37,963 bases of DNA, taken from contig JBJEDU010000016.1 of NCBI GenBank assembly GCA_051872395.1, forward strand, positions 1 through 37,963, written 5' to 3'. This DNA comes from JBJEDU01 sp051872395 (GTDB lineage: Bacteria > Bacillota_I > Bacilli_A > RFN20 > CAG-826). Positions 15,154 to 22,437 of the stretch are shown piece after piece; the first letter of the stretch is position 1; every line of letters begins with the position of its first letter. The notes under the pieces are model-generated. The model was not told where the DNA came from and did no database searches. It was given only the letters and a program-made list of their open reading frames with translations. The translations under genes were made by a program, and so were the position numbers.

Positions 15154-17475
15154 TTATGCCCTACTGAACTTTCTTTTGTTATATACTCTAATGCCGATAA
15201 TTGCGACAACAAAAAGGATAATCAAACCGACAGTGACAGGTATTGCCCACGCTAAAGAATCAATTGAAAACATACTTAAGAAGCTATAGACAAATCCAGC
15301 GCCAATAAATGACGCAACAATCCAGAATAATAATGTCCATTTAAATCTTCCTTTTGGTAATTCTGCTTTTGCAGTCGCACAAGCAGCAAAACAAGGAATA
15401 GTAAACATATTAAAGGCAATGAAGGAAATACAACCTTGCCAAGTAATTCCAGTTGCATGAATCATTGCTACAGTAGCTTCAATTCCTGCTTCATCTGCTT
15501 CGATTGCTTCTATTATAGAAGGGTCAATAATTCCACTACTTAAATAAGCAGAAGCCACTGCACCAAGAGCGATAAATGTCGCTATAACATTTTCTTTGGC
15601 AATTAATCCAGTGATCGCCGCAACAGCGAACACCCATCCAATTGAAGTTAATTGAGAACCGAATCCAAGAGGAGTAAATAAAGGTTGAATTAGTTGACCA
15701 ATACTACCAAGAATTGATTCTTCGATATTATCGACCATATGCCAATTCCAACCAAAATTAGTTAAGAACCAAACAATAATTGTCGACGCTAAAATAATGG
15801 TGAAAGCTTTTTTTACAAAGTGTTTGGCTTTATCCCATAAGTGAATCATCAATGCTTTGAATTGTGGTAAATGATATGCTGGTAATTCCATAATAAATGG
15901 ATTAGATTGTCCTTTTAATGTTGTATTACGCATGATCAAAACAGAGATAACCGCGACAATAATTCCAAGAATATACATCGAATATGTAATTAAATCGACA
16001 TACCCAAAATTAAATACTTGAGCGATACCACCAGCAATACCTAATAAAATTGGTAGTTTTGCGCCACAAGAGAAAAATGGAATGACTCTTATCGTAGCAA
16101 TTTTTTCGTTATCATCTGATAAAGTACGAGTATTAATCATCGCTGGAACCGAACAACCAAAACCCATAATCATTGGAATTAAGGCTCGACCAGATAAACC
16201 AAATTTTCTAAATATTTTATCAAAGATAAAGGCTACACGAGCCATATATCCAGTATCTTCCATAATTGAGAAGAATAAGAATAATAATAGTATTTGTGGT
16301 AAAAATCCTAAAATGGCAAATAAGCCAGTTAAAACACCATCACAAATAAAACCAGTTAACCAATGTCCATCACCTAAAGCCGCGGATAGACCACCATTAA
16401 CTAAATCGATAATCGCACTAAAAGACATATCGAAGAAATTAAATAGTATAACACCAGGAGAATTTATTCCTGATTCAGTCCAAAGCAATCCTTCGTAAAT
16501 ACTTCCTTCGAAAGATGGTGCGACATTATTCATAGAGAATATTCCACCTAAGAATAAGAAATTTTCTGAGAATGTAAGATGGAATAACAAAAATAAGACA
16601 ATCGCAAAAAATATTAATCCAAACACTTTATGTGTTAAAATTTTATCGATTTTATCGGATTGGGTTGATATAACTGGACTTTCATCATCTTTATTACGAT
16701 GTCTAGTCAATGCTTGTGCAAATTCTTGGGTGATATATTTATATCGACTATCAGCGATAACAGCTTCAATATCATCACCAAAAACATCATCGTTAAATGT
16801 CTTTTTAAAATCATCCACTAATTTGATTAAATCGCCATGCATTTTAACTTCGACTTCATCATTTTCAACAAGCTTAATAGCGTGGAATAATGGATTTTCA
16901 ACATTTTTACTTTCGAATGCGATTCTAATATCGCCTATTAAATGTTGTAAATCTTTATTTTTAAATACACTCTTACCAATGCGAGGTGTCTTTGAGGCTT
17001 CATACGCTTGCTTCATTAATTCATCGAGGTTATCTTCTTTTAATGCACTGACTTCAATACATGGAACCCCTAATTTTTGTTGAAGTAAATGAACATCTAA
17101 AACATCACCATTTTTATTTAAGATGTCTATCATATTGATAGCCACCACTACTGGAACATCTATTTCTAGTAATTGAGTGGTTAAATATAAATTTCTCTCC
17201 AAATTTGTAGCGTCAACAATATTGATGATACAATCTGGTTTTTCATCAATAATGTAATTTCTAGCAATAACTTCTTCGCTAGTATATGGAGATAAAGAAT
17301 AAATACCTGGTAAATCGATAACAAAGATAGGCTCTTCTAATTTTTTATAAACCCCATCTTTCTTTTCGACAGTGACTCCAGGCCAGTTTCCCACATGCGC
17401 GGTACTACCTGTTAAACTATTAAATAATGTGGTTTTACCAGAGTTTGGATTACCCGCTAAAGCAAATCGTTTCAT
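15154..17475 (-). CDS. feoB: Ferrous iron transport protein B
   Basis: A 773-residue Fe(II) transporter. The N-terminal G domain shows GNPNSGKTT (8-16, nucleotide-binding loop), GVTVEKKDG (G2), DLPGIYSL (G3) and NMID (G4), followed by a helical GDI-like spacer (about 170-255). The membrane part has the two Gate modules with the conserved Cys motifs GFGCSVPA and FFSCGAKLP, placed in the presumed iron path. Length and order are normal. The gene is 4 bases after feoA, and its GAGGG ribosome site lies in the feoA end. Expression is probably iron-repressed through the DtxR-type operators upstream of feoA. Confidence 0.97.
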   Translation of the reverse strand: MKRFALAGNPNSGKTTLFNSLTGSTAHVGNWPGVTVEKKDGVYKKLEEPIFVIDLPGIYSLSPYTSEEVIARNYIIDEKPDCIINIVDATNLERNLYLTTQLLEIDVPVVVAINMIDILNKNGDVLDVHLLQQKLGVPCIEVSALKEDNLDELMKQAYEASKTPRIGKSVFKNKDLQHLIGDIRIAFESKNVENPLFHAIKLVENDEVEVKMHGDLIKLVDDFKKTFNDDVFGDDIEAVIADSRYKYITQEFAQALTRHRNKDDESPVISTQSDKIDKILTHKVFGLIFFAIVLFLLFHLTFSENFLFLGGIFSMNNVAPSFEGSIYEGLLWTESGINSPGVILFNFFDMSFSAIIDLVNGGLSAALGDGHWLTGFICDGVLTGLFAILGFLPQILLLFLFFSIMEDTGYMARVAFIFDKIFRKFGLSGRALIPMIMGFGCSVPAMINTRTLSDDNEKIATIRVIPFFSCGAKLPILLGIAGGIAQVFNFGYVDLITYSMYILGIIVAVISVLIMRNTTLKGQSNPFIMELPAYHLPQFKALMIHLWDKAKHFVKKAFTIILASTIIVWFLTNFGWNWHMVDNIEESILGSIGQLIQPLFTPLGFGSQLTSIGWVFAVAAITGLIAKENVIATFIALGAVASAYLSSGIIDPSIIEAIEADEAGIEATVAMIHATGITWQGCISFIAFNMFTIPCFAACATAKAELPKGRFKWTLLFWIVASFIGAGFVYSFLSMFSIDSLAWAIPVTVGLIILFVVAIIGIRVYNKRKFSRA

Positions 17476-17479
17476 ATAT

Positions 17480-17716
17480 TTACTTACCCTCTACTTCCAA
17501 AACCACTAAACTTGCTTCATCTTTGCGAAGTGTCAATTCATATCCTCGTAAGGTTATTTCTAACGGATCACCCAATGGAGCTTTCTTTCTTAAATAAATT
17601 GAAGTGCCAGGTGTAACGCCCATATCTAATAAGCGTCTTCTAAATCGACCTTCTCCTTCAACTTTCTTTACTAGGCCAGTCTCGCCTACTTTAAATTCTG
17701 ATAATTTCTTAAGCAT
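17480..17716 (-). CDS. feoA: Ferrous iron transport protein A
   Basis: A 78-residue SH3-like FeoA protein: LSEFKVGETGLVKKVEG, FRRRLLDMGVTPGTSIYLRK and LGDPLEITLRGYELTLRKDEA are the family blocks in order. It is a cytoplasmic partner of FeoB. The start ATG has an AAGGAAGG site. It is the first gene of the feo operon and is driven by a promoter at 17772-17799 flanked by two palindromes. Confidence 0.95.
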   Translation of the reverse strand: MLKKLSEFKVGETGLVKKVEGEGRFRRRLLDMGVTPGTSIYLRKKAPLGDPLEITLRGYELTLRKDEASLVVLEVEGK

Positions 17717-17745
17717 AAATTCCTTCCTTTCTATGCGAAATTATG

Positions 17746-17767
17746 TTGGTTAGATATAACTAACTAA
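17746..17767. promoter_or_regulatory. Proximal DtxR-type operator of feoA
   Basis: The palindrome TTGGTTAG-ATATAA-CTAACTAA lies just downstream of the feoA -10 box, over the expected transcription start. The core GTTAG-N6-CTAAC is repeated at 17807-17826 and resembles the arms of the known DtxR/IdeR consensus (TTAGGTTAG/CTAACCTAA), but with a wider centre. Binding would block initiation. Confidence 0.7.
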
Positions 17768-17771
17768 AATT

Positions 17772-17799
17772 ATTATATGACTCTAAAAATCAAAGTCAA
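17772..17799 (-). promoter_or_regulatory. Promoter of feoAB
   Basis: On the minus strand -35 TTGACT (17794-17799) and a perfect -10 TATAAT (17772-17777) are spaced by 16 bases. Both elements sit exactly between the two GTTAG-N6-CTAAC palindromes. Confidence 0.8.
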
Positions 17800-17806
17800 C
17801 AAAAAA

Positions 17807-17826
17807 AAGTTAGCAATAACTAACTT
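17807..17826. promoter_or_regulatory. Distal DtxR-type operator of feoA
   Basis: A perfect palindrome, AAGTTAG-CAATAA-CTAACTT, ends 7 bases upstream of the feoA -35 box. It shares 14 of 16 core bases with the proximal site (GTTAGNNATAACTAAC). Confidence 0.7.
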
Positions 17827-17860
17827 ATTTGTATTTTTAATTGATTAATTTGCAAATTAA

Positions 17861-18229
17861 CTATTTTTTAGAATCAAAATGTTTCTTAATAGCTATCCAT
17901 GTTTCATCAGAAATATCATGTTCCATTCGACAAGCATCAACTTTAGCAACTTCTTCACTAACCCCTAACATTATGAGCATATTAGTTAAAGTCATGTGTT
18001 TTTCTAATGTTTTCTGGGCTATAGATAAACCGATATCAGTTAAAAAGATATCTCCTTTTTCATTAATGGTAATATAACCATTTTCTTTTAATTTATTCAT
18101 CGCAACAGACACTGAAGGTTTAGAAAAAGACATCGCCTTAGCAATATCTATTGCGTGAACAACTTCTTTTTCTTGCGATAATTGTAAAATTTTTTCTAAA
18201 TAATCTTCCTGAGATTCTAATCTTTTCAT
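17861..18229 (-). CDS. DtxR-family metal-dependent repressor, short form
   Basis: A 122-residue member of the DtxR/MntR family. It has the N-terminal winged helix (ESQEDYLEKILQL, then AKAMSFSKPSVSVAMNKLKE as recognition region, about 5-60) and the metal-binding dimerisation domain with DACRMEHDIS (98-107). It lacks the SH3 domain of DtxR/IdeR, so it is MntR-like in size. The metal residues look mixed: Asp9 as in MntR but Cys100 as in DtxR, with Glu103 and His104 shared by both. It lies directly upstream of feoA in the same direction and probably represses feo when Fe(II) is abundant. It has no ribosome binding site; its -10 box ends 6 bases before the ATG. Confidence 0.9.
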   Translation of the reverse strand: MKRLESQEDYLEKILQLSQEKEVVHAIDIAKAMSFSKPSVSVAMNKLKENGYITINEKGDIFLTDIGLSIAQKTLEKHMTLTNMLIMLGVSEEVAKVDACRMEHDISDETWIAIKKHFDSKK

Positions 18230-18235
18230 ATTTTT

Positions 18236-18264
18236 AATATAGTGGTTTTTAAAAGAAAAAGCAA
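18236..18264 (-). promoter_or_regulatory. Promoter giving a leaderless mRNA for the DtxR-family gene
   Basis: On the minus strand -35 TTGCTT (18259-18264) and -10 TATATT (18236-18241) are spaced by 17 bases. Only 6 bases (AAAAAT) separate the -10 from the ATG, so transcription should begin at or next to the start codon. Confidence 0.55.
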
Positions 18265-18421
18265 AAACATTGAATTAATTAAATTAATAAATAAAATTAT
18301 ATAAACTTATAAATATTTATCTCTTAAAAACAAAAAATTACGTAAAACTTATAGACTGACTAGGATTTTACCTATAGAGATTTCTACTCCAATGGAGCCA
18401 TAAATGCAAAAAGATATGTAA

Positions 18422-18443
18422 AAGTGATATTTTAGTTTCACTT
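18422..18443 (-). terminator. Weak candidate terminator after the DUF262 gene
   Basis: Arms AAGTGA (18422-18427) and TCACTT (18438-18443) with a 10-base loop; on the minus strand a short T run follows. It lies 70 bases past the end of the DUF262-DUF1524 gene. The stem is short, so this is tentative. The rest of the 18265-18512 gap shows no gene I can support. Confidence 0.3.
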
Positions 18444-18512
18444 ATATTTTCTATAAATATCTTAAATGTACAATTTAATACAGCCGAACAGTCCACCTTT
18501 ATTGGTATATCA

Positions 18513-20084
18513 TTAATTGTTTTTTTGGATAATAACTTGAGCTAGTTTGAAATTATCATACACACTTTTTGCAATGGCTTTTTGGCGTTCAATAACATAA
18601 CATTTTCTTTCATTTTTGAATCTTTCGAAATCAACAGTATTCATTTCTGTTCCAAGAGATAAATCCTGAGGAATAATTCTGTTATATTCAACTTCTTTAG
18701 CGTCAATATATTTGTTCTTTATTTTTTTATTTACTTCCTCATTCAAAAGGAGGTAGTTACCTATGTTATTTATAATATCTTTTTGATCATCTGAATTGGT
18801 TGGCCAGTTCTCAGTTGCCCACTGAGGATCAGGTTTTTGAGGATAAATATGTTCAAGATTTATAGAATCGACATTAACCACGGATGATGAATTTTTCATA
18901 ATTACATCAATAAGCAGGATTGTCTTTTTAATTCCTTGTTTAACATTTCTATCGCCTAGTCCATTTTCAAACGTTTCATAATCTATTTTGAATTCAGGAT
19001 TTTCGTTAATAAATGCAGAAATAAACTCTCCAATTTCTATGGCTTTTTTTCCTTGCTTAACCCTATCAATAATACCAGAATAAAGCGTTCTAATTATTCC
19101 TCCTGGATTGGATTTTTTTATCGTCATCGCTATGCTTAACAAACAAAGCGGAAACATAACATAATTTAGATAATGTCTTCTTGTGAAAATATCAATTCCC
19201 TCCATCCCCATGATATATAAGATATCAAATAATTGAGGACGGTTAATGTAATTTATAACTGATGTCATTGGATTATTTGTAAGATTATTAATTGCATTCA
19301 ATGTATTTGCAAAAGTTTGAAAATTCTTTTTAGTTGAAACAACATCATTTCTTAAAAAAGCCATAACCGAGATTGTGTCAAAATCATTCGCGTTAGATGA
19401 ATATAAATATTTGTAATAGGAAAGAATCATTTTCTTTAATTCTTTCACTGAGGCATTAACAGGAACGTGATATATTTCTGCGAATTGATCAATTGTTGAT
19501 TTAATTACTTCTTCTTTCGTTAATGTTTTTCCACCTGTATTGATTTGTTGAAAAAGAAGAAAAGCATCTTCAAGTGATTCAGTTTCTTTTGTAAATACAA
19601 AAATGTTCTCCTTTATAGCCTTTATAATGTCCACTATATTATCCTTATGTTCCTTAATCCACTCAAGAAAATATAAATAGTTTTTCTTAAAAGGAGCAAT
19701 CGGATAATTAGTAAAGCATGTGTTGTATTTATTTTGATATTGAACTATATCGTAAATAATATTAAAACCATCAACCCTTTCAATATCTAAATTATTATCC
19801 TTAACATAATCGTTAATTGCTTTTATAAGTAAATTGATTGTTACTATTCTTTGCTGACCATCAGCAAGAATTATTTGATCGTTTTCCTTGTAATATGCTA
19901 AATCCATCAAATATATTTCTTTTGAAAAATCATCTTTGCAATTAAGTAAATCTTCTAATAATGCATCGACTTGTTTTTCTTTCCAATCATAAAATCTTTG
20001 AAAAATAGGTATGACAATAGTCTTATGGTGCAATGAATATAAATTAATATATTTTGGATCAATTGAACTAGCTTTAATTAACAT
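18513..20084 (-). CDS. DUF262-DUF1524 protein (GmrSD/SspE-like restriction nuclease candidate)
   Basis: A 523-residue protein. The N-terminal DUF262 domain shows IPIFQRFYDWKEKQVDALLE (about 26-45), the catalytic-type ADGQQR motif (74-79) and FQQINTGGKTL (178-188). The C-terminal DUF1524 domain has the His-containing LEHIYPQ motif (410-416) and INNIGNYLLLNE (about 438-449), the HNH-like nuclease signature. The same pair is found in GmrS/GmrD type IV restriction enzymes and in SspE of the phosphorothioate defence system. DUF262 is a nucleotide-dependent sensor and DUF1524 cuts or nicks DNA. The gene begins 1 base after the 128-residue gene and is third in a tight operon with an adenine methyltransferase, so restriction linked to the methylation state is the obvious hypothesis. 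Confidence 0.88.
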   Translation of the reverse strand: MLIKASSIDPKYINLYSLHHKTIVIPIFQRFYDWKEKQVDALLEDLLNCKDDFSKEIYLMDLAYYKENDQIILADGQQRIVTINLLIKAINDYVKDNNLDIERVDGFNIIYDIVQYQNKYNTCFTNYPIAPFKKNYLYFLEWIKEHKDNIVDIIKAIKENIFVFTKETESLEDAFLLFQQINTGGKTLTKEEVIKSTIDQFAEIYHVPVNASVKELKKMILSYYKYLYSSNANDFDTISVMAFLRNDVVSTKKNFQTFANTLNAINNLTNNPMTSVINYINRPQLFDILYIMGMEGIDIFTRRHYLNYVMFPLCLLSIAMTIKKSNPGGIIRTLYSGIIDRVKQGKKAIEIGEFISAFINENPEFKIDYETFENGLGDRNVKQGIKKTILLIDVIMKNSSSVVNVDSINLEHIYPQKPDPQWATENWPTNSDDQKDIINNIGNYLLLNEEVNKKIKNKYIDAKEVEYNRIIPQDLSLGTEMNTVDFERFKNERKCYVIERQKAIAKSVYDNFKLAQVIIQKNN

Positions 20085-20085
20085 A

Positions 20086-20472
20086 TTATTTTACCCCTTG
20101 ATAAACAATTTTCTCGCCCTTTCTATCTGGATTAATTTCTTTATATGCATTTATTTGTGGCTGATTAGCTAATCCATCTGGATGGAATGCGTTGCTTGTC
20201 CACATATTTCTGTTTATAACACGGAATCTTTCTTGCTTATTTGATTTAAGTTTCTCTTTAAAATAAGAAGGTATTAAAGCAGAATTATCACATAAAATGT
20301 TGTAGTAAACCTCAACTGCAATATCACTATCAACCTTAGATGGATATATAGCGAGTATCTCTTGTACAGCAATATCTCTCAAAATAATCCAAAATGCATC
20401 CACATCATTTTTATTTTCGGACGCACTTCTAAATTGATAAATATTTCTTTTTAAAACGTCTCCAAATCCCAT
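20086..20472 (-). CDS. Unrecognised 128-residue protein between methyltransferase and DUF262 nuclease
   Basis: I do not recognise this protein. It is soluble and mixed alpha/beta, with a basic N-terminus (MGFGDVLKRNIYQFRSAS), a helical middle rich in Tyr, Ile and Asp, and an aromatic/His-containing C-terminal part (RNMWTSNAFHPDG, then NPDRKGEKIVYQGVK). The start has an AAGGAG site inside the end of the methyltransferase gene (3-base gap), and its stop is 1 base from the nuclease start, so it is made in step with both. Possible roles are a specificity or adaptor subunit, or a small inhibitor or nuclease. The sequence does not decide between them. Confidence 0.8.
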   Translation of the reverse strand: MGFGDVLKRNIYQFRSASENKNDVDAFWIILRDIAVQEILAIYPSKVDSDIAVEVYYNILCDNSALIPSYFKEKLKSNKQERFRVINRNMWTSNAFHPDGLANQPQINAYKEINPDRKGEKIVYQGVK

Positions 20473-20475
20473 AAC

Positions 20476-21585
20476 CTATTTCTCCTTTTTAAGCAAAAAC
20501 AAAAACTCGTTTGTATAGATACTACGTTCTCTTAAATTTCTAGAACCTCTAAATGCGTTATACTGAATTCTTCTTTCCTTAACTGTTCCGAATTCAATAA
20601 GCATGTCTTTCATTTCATTAATCGAAATAAAACCTTCATTGTTATACGAAATCAGCACATATTTTGTGTCTAACTTTGAGATGATATCTCTCATACCATT
20701 TAATGCTGTTTGCTTTTTGTTATAAATAGAGTGGTTCCAATCATCAGGAATGCCTGATACTTTGCTCATATTTCCATCGATTTTATTTTTTAAAATAATG
20801 TTTAACATAAAATAGTTAGACCCATATGGGTGTTGATTGTAAGGGGGATCAAGATAAACAAGATCTAATCCATGAAGTTCACTCGCTAACTCATTAGCGT
20901 CTTTTTGATAAACTTCGTATTCGGTTTCAAAATTACTTAATACAGGCGCTTCGATTTTAATTTTTCCTTTAATTCTTGTTAGAGCATTTTCTGCTTTGCC
21001 ACCAAATTTTCCAATTCCCGTGTCATGATCTTTATAAAATCCTTTAAACACTCCACAAGTATTGACATGTATTGATGCTTCGGTAAGAAGCAACGCTAAA
21101 AAATATTTTTGGTATCTTTCAGGAACTACTTCATCAATGTAATATCGAAAACTATCAATATATGTCGCGTTTTCGTTTGTATAAAACGCTCTATCATCGA
21201 CAGTTATTTTTTTATCATTCTTTGGAGAATAATTTTTTCTTATTATTCCTTTAATAGGTTTTGCACTTATTCGTTTATTTATTTCAAGCAAATATTCATT
21301 GAACTGCTCAACGTTAAATTCATTCTTGTTTGATAAGAAACATTCGTTAATAATTTTTGAATACGCTTCTAAATCATTAGCAATAATTTTTGAACTATAT
21401 TGTTTTAAGAATCTAGATACGACACCACTTCCAGAAAACAAATCCAAACAAACTAGGCTTTCTTTACCCAATTCTTTACACACAAAGATAACTTCTTTTT
21501 CAATTTCATTAAGAAGTTCTCTCTTATTACCGATATAAGTAATAATTTGTTTTGTTAAATAATCTTTAGATTCTTCCTTACTCAT
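20476..21585 (-). CDS. D12-class adenine-N6 DNA methyltransferase
   Basis: A 369-residue amino-methyltransferase of the alpha (Dam/D12) order. Motif X-like IITYIGNKRELL (about 14-25) is followed by SAM-binding motif I CLDLFSGSG (about 46-54), then a long target-recognition region, then catalytic motif IV YLDPPYNQHPYGSNYFML (about 244-261). It should methylate adenine in a short site not deducible here. I start at ATG 21585; an in-frame GTG two codons upstream is possible. There is no ribosome binding site at either start. It is divergent from an XRE regulator across a 143-base region with three repeated sites, and heads an operon with two more genes, which is restriction-modification architecture. 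Confidence 0.9.
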   Translation of the reverse strand: MSKEESKDYLTKQIITYIGNKRELLNEIEKEVIFVCKELGKESLVCLDLFSGSGVVSRFLKQYSSKIIANDLEAYSKIINECFLSNKNEFNVEQFNEYLLEINKRISAKPIKGIIRKNYSPKNDKKITVDDRAFYTNENATYIDSFRYYIDEVVPERYQKYFLALLLTEASIHVNTCGVFKGFYKDHDTGIGKFGGKAENALTRIKGKIKIEAPVLSNFETEYEVYQKDANELASELHGLDLVYLDPPYNQHPYGSNYFMLNIILKNKIDGNMSKVSGIPDDWNHSIYNKKQTALNGMRDIISKLDTKYVLISYNNEGFISINEMKDMLIEFGTVKERRIQYNAFRGSRNLRERSIYTNEFLFLLKKEK

Positions 21586-21613
21586 CGTCACATGGGCAAG
21601 AAAACCTTTTATA

Positions 21614-21705
21614 AGTAGACAAATATCAAAGGTTTCCTTGATTTATCTACTATTCTACAAAGTTTCCCTTGATTTTACTACTAAATAAATCAAGGTTTCT
21701 TTGAT
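21614..21705. promoter_or_regulatory. Three operator-like repeats between methyltransferase and XRE regulator
   Basis: Three imperfect dyads of the form ATCAA-RG-TTT-CY-TTGAT lie in series: ATCAAAGGTTTCCTTGAT (21625-21642), ACAAAGTTTCCCTTGAT (21657-21673) and ATCAAGGTTTCTTTGAT (21689-21705). They begin exactly 32 bases apart, about three helical turns, and each is followed by a related TT/TAnnnnnACTA tail. The first is enclosed by AGTAGA (21614-21619) and TCTACT (21646-21651). This fits a controller protein binding cooperatively to regulate both divergent genes. Confidence 0.7.
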
Positions 21706-21728
21706 TATTTCACTAGAGGAATAGAAAA

Positions 21729-22010
21729 ATGAGACTTAGAGAACTAAGAAATAAAAGTAATTTAACGCAAAACGAAATCGCTAATAAGCTTGGCGTTTCA
21801 GGTCAAACTATTTTGAATTGGGAAAACGGAATATATGAACCAAAAATTAATCAACTAATTCAATTAGCAGACTTATTTGATGTAACTGTGGATTACCTTA
21901 TTGAAAGAAAAACAGATGATAAAATCATTGATGCCATTTGCAAAGAACTCGAAAGAATTCCGAAAGAAGACATTATTAGTTTTATTAAAGGTGAACTTAA
22001 AAAATTATAG
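21729..22010 (+). CDS. XRE-family transcriptional regulator, probable controller protein
   Basis: A 93-residue Cro/C1-type helix-turn-helix protein. The HTH covers about residues 2-56 (LRELRNKSNLTQNEIANKLG, then SGQTILNWENGIYEP, then LIQLADLFDVTVDYLI), followed by an acidic helical tail that may serve dimerisation. The ATG has an AGAGGA site 8 bases upstream and the gene ends in a strong terminator. It is divergent from the methyltransferase operon with three repeated sites between them. Its size and place match controller (C) proteins that time methyltransferase and nuclease expression. Direct control is inferred. Confidence 0.9.
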   Translation: MRLRELRNKSNLTQNEIANKLGVSGQTILNWENGIYEPKINQLIQLADLFDVTVDYLIERKTDDKIIDAICKELERIPKEDIISFIKGELKKL

Positions 22011-22028
22011 TTCGATTCTTTCTTTTAT

Positions 22029-22055
22029 AGGGCCGCTATCAATGGCTCTTTTTTT
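22029..22055 (+). terminator. Terminator of the XRE regulator gene
   Basis: Arms AGGGCC (22029-22034) and GGCTCT (22044-22049), with one G-T pair and a 9-base loop, are followed by a run of seven T (22049-22055). It lies 18 bases after the stop codon. Confidence 0.8.
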
Positions 22056-22257
22056 CATTCAAGAAATGCTTTTTTTAGGAAGCTAAAACTTGACGAAAAT
22101 CTTAAGCATGAAAACAATTAAATCTTCTTTCATATCTCATTTTTGTCTAAAAGACCATCATAACAATCATGATAGCAACGAGAAAAAGCACTTTTGATGA
22201 TTGTAAGCGTAAAAGATTTTTGACTCGAACTATCGAACGCTTACCAATAAAAGCAAG

Positions 22258-22287
22258 AAAAAAGCACGTAATGGATACAAAACGTGC
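22258..22287 (-). terminator. Terminator of tRNA-Thr
   Basis: Arms GCACGT (22264-22269) and ACGTGC (22282-22287), 12-base loop. On the minus strand the hairpin is followed by six T (22263-22258) and lies 12 bases past the tRNA CCA end. The stretch from 22056 to here shows only an 8-bp inverted repeat (22203-22210 with 22237-22244) and no gene I can support. Confidence 0.7.
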
Positions 22288-22299
22288 ATTCTATCGTTG

Positions 22300-22373
22300 T
22301 GGTGCCCCCTGCCAGAATCGAACTAGCAATGGATCCTTACCATGGATCTGTTATACCACTTAACTAAGGGGGC
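22300..22373 (-). tRNA. tRNA-Thr (anticodon GGT)
   Basis: Read on the minus strand it folds as a complete cloverleaf. The acceptor is GCCCCCT pairing with AGGGGGC, the D arm is GTTA...TAAC, and the anticodon stem is GATCC/GGATC with loop ATGGTAA (anticodon GGT). The T arm is GCTAG/CTGGC with loop TTCGATT, the discriminator is A, and the CCA is encoded. It decodes ACC and ACU. It lies next to the restriction-type cassette, but I found no duplicated tRNA end that would mark an attachment site within the window. Confidence 0.93.
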
Positions 22374-22437
22374 GTATGTGCTTATTTATTATATATAAAC
22401 GATTTATCTAAAACAATAACATTTTTATTATTTTACT

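Noticed and set aside
22203..22244. Inverted repeat GTAAGCGT/ACGCTTAC with a 26-base loop downstream of the XRE gene
   Set aside because: The loop is long and no T run follows; it could be chance. It does not define an RNA gene on its own.
22169..22363. Open frame of 64 codons over the tRNA-Thr region on the plus strand
   Set aside because: It runs antisense through the complete tRNA-Thr and its terminator, with no ribosome site or protein-like composition.
22300..22373. tRNA-Thr as an integration site for the restriction cassette
   Set aside because: I found no second copy of the tRNA 3' end near the cassette's other side, and no integrase gene, so there is no support for tRNA-targeted integration.
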